64,000 bases of DNA from Flavobacteriaceae bacterium (GCA_031277535.1 JAITMD010000019.1:248001-312000), one strand, 5' to 3'. Counted from the stretch's first letter, positions 1-9,573 are shown. Translations and numbers: made by a program. The notes: generated from the letters alone by a model not told the origin.

Positions 1-191
1 CAGGTACTACATATACAGTAACAGTTGATGCTGTAGATGATAGAGAAAACAAGATTAAAGCAACTTATACTGGGGCTTTGAAATTTGAAAATAATGCAAA
101 TAGAATGGCACCAAACCAAAAAAATAAAACAACTAAAAAGTCGTATGGAAAAGGAAAACTATATGACGCAGCGAAAAAAAGTAAACAGTAA
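1..191 (+). CDS. C-terminal end of an unknown protein (5' truncated)
   Basis: An open frame enters from the left edge and stops with TAA at 189-191, giving about 62 residues. The first half has the alternating pattern of a beta-strand segment (YTVTVDAVDD, then KATYTGALKFENNA). The last 30 residues are strongly basic and Asn/Lys-rich, ending in KKSKQ. No family is recognisable from this tail. A strong terminator follows 22 bp downstream, so this is a genuine gene end and not a chance frame. Function cannot be assigned without the upstream sequence. Confidence 0.6.
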   Translation, partial: GTTYTVTVDAVDDRENKIKATYTGALKFENNANRMAPNQKNKTTKKSYGKGKLYDAAKKSKQ

Positions 192-213
192 AAATTGAAT
201 AGAGGTGAAGAAG

Positions 214-245
214 GCCTAACTGCGAAAGTGGTTAGGCTTTTTTTA
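214..245 (+). terminator. Rho-independent terminator of the edge gene
   Basis: GCCTAAC at 214-220 pairs with GTTAGGC at 231-237 around a 10-nt loop, and a run of eight T follows. It sits 22 bp after the stop of the truncated first gene. Confidence 0.85.
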
Positions 246-321
246 TGGTCAAAAAGTCAATAATATTTTACTCTTTAAAAAGAATATTACAAACTTTAGA
301 ATATCTTTCGGGGTGAAATTA

Positions 322-1044
322 ATGAACGTTATGAAAGAATTATTAACTGATATTCGTCAAACATTACAAGATCATGTAGATCCCAATAATATTAGTGCAT
401 CAGATCGCTTTTTTAAAGAAAACGAGAAAGCCAAAGTATATGGGGTATCCAAAGATATACTCAATAAGATAGGTAAAGAGCTTTATAACGACCTTAAAAC
501 AAAACCCAAGGACGAAATATATGTATTGTGCAATGAGCTGTGGAAATCGCTTTATTTTGAAGAAGCGTATATTGCTTGTATTTTGACAAAAAAACTACAT
601 CGTCAATACGAAGCAAAAGATATACAATGGTTCCGACAGTGGTTGGACCAATGTGTTAACAATTGGGCTGATTGTGATACCTTGTGCTGTTCTACCATAG
701 GTCCTTTATTGTTGAAGTTTCCCAACGAAGTAGAGCAATTGAAAACATGGGCAATATCTTCTAATCGCTGGATGCGTAGAGGAGCTGCTGTTAGTATCAT
801 TTTTGCAGCAAAGAAGGGATTGTATTTAAAAGAAGTGTTTGAAATAGCACTTTTGTTAATGCATGATCAAGACGATTTAGTACAGAAAGGCAGTGGTTGG
901 ATGTTGAAAGAAGCAAGTAAGTTACACCAAGAGGAAGTTTTTGAATTTGTTGTGGCACATAAAGAACAAATGCCAAGAACAACCTTGCGTTATGCTATCG
1001 AAAAAATGCCTTTGGATTTAAAGGCTATTGCTATGAAAAAGTAG
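322..1044 (+). CDS. AlkD-like DNA alkylation repair protein
   Basis: About 240 residues, all helical, of the AlkD/HEAT-like family: monofunctional glycosylases that release 3-methyl- and 7-methylpurines from DNA in the cytoplasm. Family hallmarks are visible. A W-x-D-x-x-D-T-L stretch (NWADCDTL) matches the catalytic-Asp region of AlkD. WMRRGAAVS, then VQKGSGWMLKE, and finally RTTLRYAIEKMP near the C-terminus are the usual repeat signatures. Length fits the family. The frame also opens at a GTG at 313; I prefer ATG 322, though ATG 331 (MKELL) is also possible. It stands alone between two terminator-like hairpins, so it is probably monocistronic. Substrate range is inferred from the family only. 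Confidence 0.85.
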   Translation: MNVMKELLTDIRQTLQDHVDPNNISASDRFFKENEKAKVYGVSKDILNKIGKELYNDLKTKPKDEIYVLCNELWKSLYFEEAYIACILTKKLHRQYEAKDIQWFRQWLDQCVNNWADCDTLCCSTIGPLLLKFPNEVEQLKTWAISSNRWMRRGAAVSIIFAAKKGLYLKEVFEIALLLMHDQDDLVQKGSGWMLKEASKLHQEEVFEFVVAHKEQMPRTTLRYAIEKMPLDLKAIAMKK

Positions 1045-1157
1045 TTGTGTACTGATAGTATTATTGCTATTACCAAATCAAAACTTAATAGAGTTATGTT
1101 GTTATTAGATGTACAATATGTTTTTTCTAAGGAAATTAAATAAAGATTTATAAGAAT

Positions 1158-1190
1158 AAGGGTGACCTTTTGGGACACCCTTTTGCTTTT
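1158..1190 (+). terminator. Terminator-like hairpin after the AlkD-like gene
   Basis: AAGGGTG at 1158-1164 pairs with CACCCTT at 1176-1182, followed by a T-rich tail. It lies 114 bp after the gene's stop. I see nothing else in 1045-1291. Confidence 0.6.
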
Positions 1191-1291
1191 TACTTGTACT
1201 CTTTATAGGCAGGGTATTCAACTATACGAGTTTGATACCGTTTGTCTATCTTTTAAACAATTTTATTTGTATAAATAAGAATAAAAAATGT

Positions 1292-2287
1292 TTAAATTTC
1301 TTGCATAATTTCAGCAAATAAACGCACACTTTTTAAGCGATCTGCTGTTTCGTAAATAGGTGTGGTAATCATTACTTCGTTTGGCTCTACAATGTTAAAA
1401 AAGTTTTGTAGTTCGTGTTTTACCGTTTCTTTATCACCAATAAAAGAAAGAGCTGTTTTTTGGTGTACATAGTATTCTTCTTGTTCTGTCCACAAGCCTT
1501 CCATTGATTTGCATGCCCGTTGCAACGGTTTTTTATCGTTGCGTATGATGCCTAAAAACATCTTGTAAAAGGAAGTCGCTAATCGAAAGGACTCTTCTAA
1601 ATTATCAGATACAATCGCATTGATACAAGGCATAAAATAAGGTTGGTCTAAGTGTACAGATGGAACAAAATTTTTGCGATAGATATTTACTGCTTGCATA
1701 ATTTGCTCTGGTGCAAAATGACTGGCAAATGCATAAGGCAATCCTAATTCAGCAGCTAAATAGGCACTGTCTGTACTGGAACCTAATATCCATAAAGGAA
1801 CTTGAGCTCCTTCACCTGGAAAGGCTCTTACTTTTGCTTCCTGATCTCCTTTAAAATAACGTTTTAATTCTTCTACTTGTTGAGGAAAATAATTTGCAGC
1901 ATGCATATCATTTCTGCGCAAAGCCATCGCCGTTGCTTGATCTGTACCAGGAGCTCTACCTAAGCCCAAATCGATACGACCAGGATATAAGGCTTCTAAA
2001 GTTCCAAATTGTTCGGCTATAACTAAAGAAGGGTGATTAGGAAGCATAATTCCACCCGAACCTACGCGAATTGTTTTAGTTCCCCCTGCAATATATCCTA
2101 TTAATACAGCAGTTGCAGAAGAGGCTATATGTGGCATATTGTGGTGTTCTGCAAACCATATTCTATTAAAGCCTACATATTCTACTTGTTGAGCTACTGC
2201 TAATACATCTTGTAAAGTAGTAGTAGTTGATTTGTCTTCTCCAATAATTGCTAAATCTAAAAAGGAGTAAGGTATATGTGTTTTCAT
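1292..2287 (-). CDS. LLM-class flavin-dependent monooxygenase
   Basis: A 331-residue luciferase-like (bacterial luciferase/alkanal monooxygenase) TIM-barrel protein that uses reduced FMN from a separate reductase. Conserved blocks are visible: [10 protein letters not shown] near residues 43-52, the [24 protein letters not shown] region near 75-97, and [10 protein letters not shown] near 107-116. These define the single-component YhbW-like clade common in bacteria. The substrate cannot be read from sequence. The start ATG is at 2287 on the minus strand. It has no operon partner; the SusD gene of the same strand ends 600 bp upstream behind its own terminator. Confidence 0.85.
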   Translation of the reverse strand: MKTHIPYSFLDLAIIGEDKSTTTTLQDVLAVAQQVEYVGFNRIWFAEHHNMPHIASSATAVLIGYIAGGTKTIRVGSGGIMLPNHPSLVIAEQFGTLEALYPGRIDLGLGRAPGTDQATAMALRRNDMHAANYFPQQVEELKRYFKGDQEAKVRAFPGEGAQVPLWILGSSTDSAYLAAELGLPYAFASHFAPEQIMQAVNIYRKNFVPSVHLDQPYFMPCINAIVSDNLEESFRLATSFYKMFLGIIRNDKKPLQRACKSMEGLWTEQEEYYVHQKTALSFIGDKETVKHELQNFFNIVEPNEVMITTPIYETADRLKSVRLFAEIMQEI

Positions 2288-2834
2288 TGTGTTAACTAAC
2301 TAAAATTGTAATAAGGAAAGGTACTGTTTAATTAGGAAAAAAGGTTTAAACAAAACATAAATATTCAAAAGCTATCAGTGCTAAAGGTTAATTGTAAGAA
2401 TAGTTATACTTGCTTTGAGTTGAAAAAAAACATTTTATTTTTTTTGGATTAACACCATTAAAGTAGATAAGAATAGAGTATTTCGGGATAATATTTGTGC
2501 TTTTTTCTCTAAAATATACGTTTTACTATTGTTTATGGGATGAATTACAAAAAAAGTAAATTAATTTTTTATAATGGTGTTTTTTTAACACATTGATTAT
2601 TAAGTGGTTATTTTTATTTAGGTTTTAGAGTAATAATTATTACCCTCTTCAATCTCAGTAAAATTGGGTGTTGGTTTAAAGTTGTTGGACAGTTGCTGGA
2701 CAATACGCCGTATTTAGTGGAGTAGAGAAGTTGTTTGTCCAACGATTGTCCTCTTATTGTTCTCCTACTGTCCTCTAATGAGATAATCCTATTTGAGGTA
2801 ATTAGTAGTGGTATCAAATGGAGTTACAAAATAA
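2288..2834. other. Long intergenic gap holding an 11-bp phased repeat cluster
   Basis: AT-rich, non-coding. It lies upstream of the monooxygenase and downstream of susD, both on the minus strand. A short open frame on the minus strand at 2614-2817 overlaps the repeat cluster, and its composition gives no reason to call it a gene. I found no exact TAnnTTTG element ahead of the monooxygenase. The only clear structure is the 2687-2779 repeat cluster. Confidence 0.6.
2687..2779. repeat. 11-bp phased TGTCC repeat cluster with opposed arms (locus A)
   Basis: Right arm: TGTCC, TGTCC, TGTTC, TGTCC begin at 2736, 2747, 2758 and 2769, an exact 11-bp step, with related flanks (TGTCCTCTTAT, TGTCCTCTAAT). 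Left arm: the inverted motif GGACA begins at 2687 and 2698, again 11 bp apart. Thirty-three bases separate the arms. The unit is too short, and lacks spacers, to be CRISPR. Phasing of about one helical turn suggests a protein-binding array; this is inference. Confidence 0.7.
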
Positions 2835-2875
2835 AAACCTCCGTATAACAAAATCAATTTGTTATACGGAGGTTT
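2835..2875 (-). terminator. Strong terminator of the susC-susD operon
   Basis: An 18-bp perfect stem (2835-2852 with 2858-2875) has a 5-nt loop. On the minus strand it ends in a T-rich run (TTTTTATTTT). It lies 24 bp after the susD stop. Confidence 0.9.
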
Positions 2876-2898
2876 GAGGTAATTAATAAACTAACTAA

Positions 2899-4278
2899 TT
2901 ATTTTAAGTTTGGATTGGCTTGAATTTCTTTTTGAGGAATAGGTAATTGATAAGCCTCATCTGTTGGTTCAAGAGTAGTTGCATCTGATGGATTAGATAA
3001 ATCTTGTTTGTCACGAGTAATACTTTTAGACAAACGTTTAAAATCAAAATATCTATGTCCTTCAAAAGCTAATTCTTTGTAACGCTCTTCCAAAATAGTA
3101 GGTAAGTCTATTTGTGTAATAGGCTCACTTTCTGGAGAACGCTTACTAATTAGTTCGTTTATATCAGCTATGGCTTGACCAGTCTGACCGTTTTTCAAAT
3201 AAGCTTCTGCTCGTATCAAGTACATCTCACTCACTCGAAATACTTTGTAGTCACTTATTCTATTTTCGTTGTCATTTCCAGAATACTTAGCTATTTGTTC
3301 TTGATTATCTTCTCCAAAGAAATTATCTAAACGAATATCATCGTCATCAGAATATGTGTTTCTTAGTTTAGCAGCAGATAAAAAGTTTGATTTTCCAGTG
3401 TTAAAGTTAAACCACAATGTGTTTGGACGAATGTCATCTTCATTGTTTCGCTTTAACTTAAATACAACTTCCGTTTCATTGGCATCAGACCAAATACCTT
3501 GGAACTGTTTAGGCGTTGCCAAAGGGTAATGATTAATTACTTTGGTACTGTACTCAATCGCTTTTGTTGTATTTTGTTGATACAAAGCAGCTCTTGCTCC
3601 AAGAGCATACATTGCTTGTTTGTTAATACGTGTGTTGTTTTCCGAATCATCAGCCAAATCTTGGATTGCTTGATCAATATCTTTCCATAGAGCAACATAA
3701 AATTCAGTTGTATTACTTCGAGAAGGTTTTTTGTAAATATCCGCGTCTATTACATATGGAATTGTTCTACCATCTGCACTTGCATAATTTCCATCTCCAA
3801 ATAAACGGTGTAGTTCAAAGTGAATTAAGGCTCTTAATCCTTTTAGTTCAGCTTCTAATTCTTGAAATCTTTCTCGTTCATTATCATTTTGCAATGGAAC
3901 TTTGTATGCATTGTCCAATAGAGTATTGATGCGATAAATATTTTTGTAATAGGTTTGCCATGCTAATAATAGTACATCGTCATCCGAACCATAAGTCCAA
4001 CGGTGTAGGTTTACAGCATACCCATTTACACCACTGTTTTCAGGTGCAAGTTTTGTCTCGTCTGCCATAATAGAACCAATTAAAGCATTGTGTTCTATAT
4101 ATAGTTGGTAGTACGTTCCTGTTACACCATATTCAAAATTTTTAATAGAGCGGTATAAGTAATCTGAATCTACAGAGTCTTTAGAGTCTATATCCAACAT
4201 TTTATCACAGCTACTAAACAAAACGGCAAATAATGTAAATAGTAGAACGGGGGTTAAGAATTGCTTAATATATTTCAT
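2899..4278 (-). CDS. SusD/RagB-family outer-membrane nutrient-binding lipoprotein
   Basis: A 459-residue surface lipoprotein that forms the lid of the SusC-type channel encoded just upstream. It has a lipoprotein signal peptide with a lipobox ending at FSSC, followed by DKMLDID. The body is helical and TPR-like, and the C-terminus carries the family motifs EERYKELAFEGHRYFDFKRL and YQLPIPQKEIQANPNLK. Length is on the short side of normal. It begins 12 bp after susC on the same strand and shares its terminator. No glycoside hydrolase, peptidase or sulfatase lies nearby, so the ligand cannot be inferred from context. Confidence 0.92.
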   Translation of the reverse strand: MKYIKQFLTPVLLFTLFAVLFSSCDKMLDIDSKDSVDSDYLYRSIKNFEYGVTGTYYQLYIEHNALIGSIMADETKLAPENSGVNGYAVNLHRWTYGSDDDVLLLAWQTYYKNIYRINTLLDNAYKVPLQNDNERERFQELEAELKGLRALIHFELHRLFGDGNYASADGRTIPYVIDADIYKKPSRSNTTEFYVALWKDIDQAIQDLADDSENNTRINKQAMYALGARAALYQQNTTKAIEYSTKVINHYPLATPKQFQGIWSDANETEVVFKLKRNNEDDIRPNTLWFNFNTGKSNFLSAAKLRNTYSDDDDIRLDNFFGEDNQEQIAKYSGNDNENRISDYKVFRVSEMYLIRAEAYLKNGQTGQAIADINELISKRSPESEPITQIDLPTILEERYKELAFEGHRYFDFKRLSKSITRDKQDLSNPSDATTLEPTDEAYQLPIPQKEIQANPNLK

Positions 4279-4290
4279 CTTAAATCTTTA

Positions 4291-7200
4291 TTAGAAAATT
4301 ACTTTTAATCCTGCCGTAATTGTACGAGGCAATGGATATTCGTATTGGTACCAGTTGTTGTCATCTTCAGGATCTTGTCCTTTCCAACTTGTCCAAGTGA
4401 TTAAGTTTTGTCCTTGTGCAAACACACTAATCTCTTTGATATATTTGTTGTAACGACCTAAATTGCTGAATCTATAGTTGATAAATAAGTTACGAAGCTT
4501 AATATAATCTGCTTTTTGTAGCTCTCTATCTGTGATAAATCTTGCGTGGTTTGCACCCGGATTTTCACTGATGTCTCCTGGTTTTTGCCACATGTCTAAC
4601 ATTGACGTTGATTGATTGTAGATTCTATAGTTAGCATCCGCAGAAGTACGATAAAACTCACCAGTGTTTAGACGATACATTCCTTTGATGAAAGAAAATA
4701 ACGCTCCAACTTCCCAGTTTTTGTATTTAAAGTTTGTTGTAAACCCTCCTTTGATTGCTGGATCAAACGAACCTTTTACTAATACTGCATTGTCTGGATC
4801 ATAAGTTGTTGTGATGTTTCCTTCTTTGTCATAGTACAATGGAGCACCTGTTTGACTATCTACACCTGCCCAACGTACCATATAAAAATGACCTAAAGAT
4901 TCTCCCACTTTGTGGATAGAGTAATCTTCTGTTACAATTTCGTCTTCATCTCCTAAACTTAAGATTTTGTTTTTGTTGTATGCAAAGTTAACTCCCATAT
5001 TCCAAGTAAAATCTCCTTTTCGAATTATATCTCCTGATAGTCTGATTTCTACTCCTCGGTTTCTTATTTTACCTACGTTGTCAGCAATTGATTCAAAGCC
5101 AGAAGTCATAGATAATGAACGATCCATAAATAAATCACTTGTGATACGGTTGTAAAAATCTACCTCACCAATTAATCTATTGTCAAATAATCCAAATTCT
5201 ACACCTATATCGGCAATTCGGTTCATTTCCCATGTGTAGTTTGAATTTCCTGGTGTTGTTGGAATTAATCCCGTTTGACCATTGTAATGTCCAGGACCAT
5301 ATAATCTGCGGTAACCAAAGTCACTTGCAAAACCATTGGCATTACCTGTAAGACCATAACTTGCGCGGATACGAGCCATTGATAAAACATCTACATCTTG
5401 TAAAAAGTCTTCGTGTTTAATGTTCCAACTACCTCCTAAGGCGTAAAAGTGTTTGTATCTATTGTCAGAAGGAACACGTGATGATCCATCTCTACGGTAA
5501 CTTCCGCTTAAAGTATATTTGTTCTCATAAGAATAACGCAATAACGCAATTTGTGACAACAATAAGTTTTCACTTGCACCACCACTTATTTTAGGAATAA
5601 AGTCATTTTCAGAAGTACCAGGAGTAATACCACCTGGTGTTTGATCTAATCCATCAATTAAACCATATCCAGTAAAACCATAGTAGTTGTATTTTTGACG
5701 ATTCATTTCTACTAAAGCAATAGCTTCTATTTCATGTGCTCCAAATACTTTTTTATAGTTTACTCCAAAGTTAGCCATTAAGCCAATATTGTTTTGGTCT
5801 CCCTGACTATACATTCCTTGTCCACCTTCTTCAATAAGCCCTCCAAAATAGGTGTCCGGCTTAACGATATGGGTGTTGCTAAATTTTGAATAATCAACTC
5901 CTAAGGTAGAAGTAAGTTTAAATTCGTCAGTAAGGTCATAAGAGAAATTTCCAGCTAATACTCCTTTCAATTGTTTTTCTTTACGACTAACATCGTTGTA
6001 CATAGCCAAGGCATTTGTACCAAATTTGTTAGCTCCGGGCGCTAAGTTTCCATTTGCATCGTAAGGATTTTCATAAGGCAAAGCGAAATACATTGATGCA
6101 ACTGGGTTTGTTTCACTTACATCAAAATCAGACTCTGAAACCTGACTGTTCATTTGTGCCAAGTTGATAAAGAAATTCGCTTTGAAAGCTCCTGATTGAT
6201 GATGTATATTACTATTGATATTAAAACGTTCTAATCCAGAGTTATACAGTACGCCTTGTTGGTTGAAATAGTTTAATGAAGTATAGTGTTGTGTTTTTTC
6301 ATTACCACCTGTAAAGCTTAAGTTGTGTGATTGAGAAGTTCCATTGCGAGCAAGTTTTTTCTTCCAATCAATATTTGTTTTTCTAAGCTCTGCTAAAGAT
6401 CGGTCTCCATCAATATAATCTTGTTCTGTTTTAGCTATTTGTTGTCCATTTACTACTTTGTAAGGATTGTTGCGCGAGTGTGCCCATCCTGGTAAGTTGT
6501 TGTCTTGCAACATTTCTTCAAATTGCAAACGTTGGTTAGTATCCATCATATCCCATTTGGCATTGTTGACAGAAGAATATCCAAATTGCGTTTGATAAGT
6601 TACTTGCAGTTCTCCATTTGTTTGAGGCCCTTTTTTAGAAGTAATTACAATTACCCCATTGGCACCACGTGAACCATAAGGAGCAGTAGCAGAAGCATCT
6701 TTTAAAACAGTTATTTCCTCAAAATCTTCAGGGTTTAACGTAGCAAAAGTAGCTGGAGAAATGGGCATTCCATTTAATATATATAATGGATTGGTATTTT
6801 CATCTTGTAAAGAACCGATACCACGTATAGTTACACGGCCAGCAGTACCTGGTTGTCCAGAGGGAGAGGCTACGTGCAATCCAGCAACTTGACCTTGTAA
6901 AGCTTGATCTGTAGAGGATACTTGCACTTGATTGATAGCTTTTGCTTCAATTTTACCAACAGCCCCTGTTGTACGAGCTTTTGACTGCTTTGTATAACCT
7001 GTTACAACAATACCTTCTAATACGTTTTCTTCCACATCCATGTCAATAACCGAAGGGATATTATTAGGAGAAAAAGTAAGCTCTTTGGTATGGTATCCTA
7101 AATAAGTAAGCCTAATCTTAATCTTTTCTTCACTGGATGGATTAATAGTGTATACTCCATCTTCTGTAGTAAAACCAAATTCTTTTTGTGTTAAGTTTTC

Positions 7201-7338
7201 TACAGATACACCAGGAAGGGGTAGTAGTGTAACAGCATCTCTAATTACAATAGGAGTGCTTTTCTCAGTTGCAGAGGCAACAAGGCTAATACTGGTCGAT
7301 AGCAAGACCGTATAAAGTGCTCTTTTGGTAATGTGCAT
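4291..7338 (-). CDS. SusC/RagA-family TonB-linked outer-membrane transporter
   Basis: A 1015-residue TonB-dependent channel. After a signal peptide (residues 1-23) there is a carboxypeptidase-regulatory-like domain (about 28-110), then the SusC signature IVVTGYTKQ near 111-119. The plug domain (about 125-235) contains GRVTIRGIGSL and GANGVIVITSKKG. A large barrel ends in an aromatic-rich strand (TAGLKVIF). It works with the SusD protein 12 bp downstream to import an oligomeric nutrient across the outer membrane. A TAnnTTTG promoter element lies about 75 bp upstream. The adjacent sensor kinase and regulator genes are likely, but not proven, to control it. Confidence 0.95.
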   Translation of the reverse strand: MHITKRALYTVLLSTSISLVASATEKSTPIVIRDAVTLLPLPGVSVENLTQKEFGFTTEDGVYTINPSSEEKIKIRLTYLGYHTKELTFSPNNIPSVIDMDVEENVLEGIVVTGYTKQSKARTTGAVGKIEAKAINQVQVSSTDQALQGQVAGLHVASPSGQPGTAGRVTIRGIGSLQDENTNPLYILNGMPISPATFATLNPEDFEEITVLKDASATAPYGSRGANGVIVITSKKGPQTNGELQVTYQTQFGYSSVNNAKWDMMDTNQRLQFEEMLQDNNLPGWAHSRNNPYKVVNGQQIAKTEQDYIDGDRSLAELRKTNIDWKKKLARNGTSQSHNLSFTGGNEKTQHYTSLNYFNQQGVLYNSGLERFNINSNIHHQSGAFKANFFINLAQMNSQVSESDFDVSETNPVASMYFALPYENPYDANGNLAPGANKFGTNALAMYNDVSRKEKQLKGVLAGNFSYDLTDEFKLTSTLGVDYSKFSNTHIVKPDTYFGGLIEEGGQGMYSQGDQNNIGLMANFGVNYKKVFGAHEIEAIALVEMNRQKYNYYGFTGYGLIDGLDQTPGGITPGTSENDFIPKISGGASENLLLSQIALLRYSYENKYTLSGSYRRDGSSRVPSDNRYKHFYALGGSWNIKHEDFLQDVDVLSMARIRASYGLTGNANGFASDFGYRRLYGPGHYNGQTGLIPTTPGNSNYTWEMNRIADIGVEFGLFDNRLIGEVDFYNRITSDLFMDRSLSMTSGFESIADNVGKIRNRGVEIRLSGDIIRKGDFTWNMGVNFAYNKNKILSLGDEDEIVTEDYSIHKVGESLGHFYMVRWAGVDSQTGAPLYYDKEGNITTTYDPDNAVLVKGSFDPAIKGGFTTNFKYKNWEVGALFSFIKGMYRLNTGEFYRTSADANYRIYNQSTSMLDMWQKPGDISENPGANHARFITDRELQKADYIKLRNLFINYRFSNLGRYNKYIKEISVFAQGQNLITWTSWKGQDPEDDNNWYQYEYPLPRTITAGLKVIF

Positions 7339-7412
7339 ATTCTAATTTATAAGTATATCGTTAATTACTGGTTTCATCTGAAACAGAATCGTAGCCTCAG
7401 ATTTGTATAGTG

Positions 7413-7420
7413 CAAACTTA
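7413..7420 (-). promoter_or_regulatory. Candidate -7 element for susC
   Basis: On the minus strand this reads TAAGTTTG, an exact match to the Bacteroidota TAnnTTTG -7 consensus, about 75 bp before the susC start. I could not find a clear -33 TTG. Confidence 0.45.
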
Positions 7421-7468
7421 TTACTGATGTATTAGAAGGTCTTTAAGACGAGATAAAGAACAAATTAA

Positions 7469-7496
7469 AAGGAGATTAAAAAATTTTAATCTCCTT
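7469..7496 (-). terminator. Terminator of the kinase gene
   Basis: A 13-bp perfect stem (7469-7481 with 7484-7496) has a 2-nt loop. It lies 12 bp after the kinase stop and is followed on the minus strand by TTAATTTG. It separates the two-component operon from susC. Confidence 0.8.
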
Positions 7497-7507
7497 GTTG
7501 TGTTGTA

Positions 7508-8872
7508 CTATTTTATCACTGATTTAGGAATGTGAATGCTTACCGTTGTTCCTACATGAAGTTCTGATTCTATGGTAAGTTTTCCCTTGTGTAACTGTAA
7601 TATTTTTGAAGATAGTGATAGGCCTAATCCTGTGCCATCTATCCCTAAAGCATTGTTAGAGCGGTAAAAAGGAAGTGTAAGTTTTTCTATATCCTCTTTG
7701 TTGATACCAATCCCTTGATCTTTTACTTGAATGATAATGTGTGTAGCAGTCGTCGATAAGATAAGTTCTATTGGTTTTTCAAAAGAGAACTTATGTGCAT
7801 TTAATATGATATTAGAAAGTGCTAATTCTAATAGGTTGCCATTTCCATCAAAATAAAGTTGACCTAAGTCTTCTTCAGTTGCGATATTTAAGTTGAGGTT
7901 TAGCTGACTTTGATGTGTAATCAAATGATCAATCATATTCCACCAAAAAGGTTCGAAAGTATTGAATTGCAAAGGATATACAGCACTGTCTAATTGAGAA
8001 ATAGCCAATAGGTTGCTAATGATTTGATTGATTCGGATGGCATCAGTAACTACACCTTGCAACACTTCTTGATATTCTTCACTACTACGGGGTTGACGCA
8101 AAGCAATTTCTGCATTACCCAACATAGAAGCAATAGGTGTTTTTAATTCGTGAGAAGCATGGGAAATAAACGATTGTTGATTGTCAAATGACTCGTGTAA
8201 TCGTTCACATAGTTTATTGATGTTTTCGCTAAGTGTTTTTATTTCATCCTTAGACATTCCTTCTGTAGGAATAGGATGAACTAAGGTTGTAATATTTTTG
8301 TGTTGAATGTTGTTGATGATACTTTTGATTGGACGAAGAAATGAGTTAGAAAAGTAACGTGCCAATAAGAAAGTGATTAGCAGGGCAATAAACAAACTGA
8401 TCAGCATGACTGTCTTTAATTGTTGTAGGGCAAAAGCTCCATTTACATTAGTTGCCTTGGCAATAATGATGTAATTTCCAGAATTGTCTTTGTAATAGAT
8501 TCCCACAACAAAACTATTCCCATCTTGGAACTGTATTTTCTTCTTTTCTACAACACTTTGCAGTAAGGTTTTGCTCCATTTTAAATCACCTTCAGCAATA
8601 TAAGTAGGAACAAAGTCAGAGGTGTAAATACGAATTTGCTCATGTGGTAGTGTACGAGGAAATTTACGAATTACCTCGTCAAATTCTGCTTTAGTAAAGT
8701 TGTCTTCAGCCAAATAGTTATGCCCTACAGTTATCGCTCTATCTTCCAGTTGCTTAAAGAAGTTGTTGTTCCAATGTTTAGCAACTACAAAATATACAGA
8801 GATAAGCACTGCACTCAGTAAAAAGGCAAATAATACAATAAACTGTAAAGATAGTCGCGTTCTTATTTTCAT
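7508..8872 (-). CDS. Membrane sensor histidine kinase
   Basis: A 454-residue inner-membrane kinase. TM1 is at about residues 10-30, a periplasmic sensor domain of about 120 residues follows, TM2 is at about 152-172, then a HAMP linker. The HisKA dimerisation helix carries the phospho-accepting His in SHASHELKTPIASM (near 240). The HATPase domain shows an N-box (NIILNAHKF), a G1 box (KDQGIGI) and a G2 box (GTGLGLSLS). Its start overlaps the response-regulator stop by 4 bp, so the pair is co-translated. The signal is unknown. Position directly upstream of susC-susD suggests it senses that transporter's substrate or the envelope state (inference). Confidence 0.93.
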   Translation of the reverse strand: MKIRTRLSLQFIVLFAFLLSAVLISVYFVVAKHWNNNFFKQLEDRAITVGHNYLAEDNFTKAEFDEVIRKFPRTLPHEQIRIYTSDFVPTYIAEGDLKWSKTLLQSVVEKKKIQFQDGNSFVVGIYYKDNSGNYIIIAKATNVNGAFALQQLKTVMLISLFIALLITFLLARYFSNSFLRPIKSIINNIQHKNITTLVHPIPTEGMSKDEIKTLSENINKLCERLHESFDNQQSFISHASHELKTPIASMLGNAEIALRQPRSSEEYQEVLQGVVTDAIRINQIISNLLAISQLDSAVYPLQFNTFEPFWWNMIDHLITHQSQLNLNLNIATEEDLGQLYFDGNGNLLELALSNIILNAHKFSFEKPIELILSTTATHIIIQVKDQGIGINKEDIEKLTLPFYRSNNALGIDGTGLGLSLSSKILQLHKGKLTIESELHVGTTVSIHIPKSVIK

Positions 8873-9546
8873 GCTTCGTCTTTTAGTATATACCCCATGC
8901 CTATTACTGTATGAATAAGAGGAGCGTCTTGGTTCTTATCTATTTTTCTTCGCAAATAATTGACATAGACATCTATAAGGTTAGTCCCTCTGTCAAAGTC
9001 TATTCCCCATACTGCTTCCGCAATTTGAGTACGAGTTAATACACGGTTTTTATTCACTAAAAAGTACTCTAATAGATTGTATTCTTTTTGTGTTAGTGTA
9101 ATTTCTTGACCAGCTCGTGTAACAGATTTTTTGAAACTGTTCATTACAAGATCTTTTGCCTTGTATTCTATTGTAAGAGAAGGCATTCTATTTCTTCTGC
9201 ATAATGCATTGATACGCAAGAGCAGCTCTTCAAAATGGAAGGGTTTGGTAAGGTAGTCATCTGCCCCCATATTAAAGCCTTTCACTTTATCATTAATGGT
9301 TGAAAGAGCTGTAAGCATAAGTATAGGTGTATCAACTTTGTATTTCTTGATGTGCTGACAAAGTTCAAAACCATTCATGTTGGGGAGTATGACATCTAAA
9401 ATTAATAAGTCGAATTCTTGCTCTAAAGCAAGTTTAAGTCCCATTGCTCCATCATAAGCCAGAGTAACTCTGTGTTGGCTTTCTTCTAATCCTTTGCGAA
9501 TAAAATTAGATACATTTGTTTCGTCTTCTACTAATAAAATGTTCAT
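8869..9546 (-). CDS. OmpR/PhoB-family response regulator
   Basis: 225 residues: a receiver domain with acidic pocket (EDE, residues 7-9), phospho-acceptor Asp51 in LLILDVILPN and conserved Lys in DDYLTKPF. A winged-helix DNA-binding domain follows, with TLTQKEYNLLEYFL and RTQIAEAVWG through VYVNYLRRKID. It is the first gene of the operon with the kinase. A TAnnTTTG element sits 20 bp upstream of its start. OmpR-type regulators bind direct half-sites about 10-11 bp apart. That matches the spacing of the window's intergenic repeats, but no link between them is shown. Confidence 0.93.
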   Translation of the reverse strand: MNILLVEDETNVSNFIRKGLEESQHRVTLAYDGAMGLKLALEQEFDLLILDVILPNMNGFELCQHIKKYKVDTPILMLTALSTINDKVKGFNMGADDYLTKPFHFEELLLRINALCRRNRMPSLTIEYKAKDLVMNSFKKSVTRAGQEITLTQKEYNLLEYFLVNKNRVLTRTQIAEAVWGIDFDRGTNLIDVYVNYLRRKIDKNQDAPLIHTVIGMGYILKDEA

Positions 9547-9565
9547 AATAAGATGCTTTATTATA

Positions 9566-9573
9566 CAAAATTA
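9566..9573 (-). promoter_or_regulatory. Candidate -7 element for the two-component operon
   Basis: The minus strand reads TAATTTTG, an exact TAnnTTTG match, 20 bp before the regulator's ATG. A possible -33 TTG lies about 22 bp further upstream (CAA at 9596-9598 on the plus strand). Confidence 0.5.

Noticed and set aside
2614..2817. Open frame of 67 codons on the minus strand
   Set aside because: It runs straight through the 11-bp repeat cluster, has no recognisable protein character and is best explained by the repeats.
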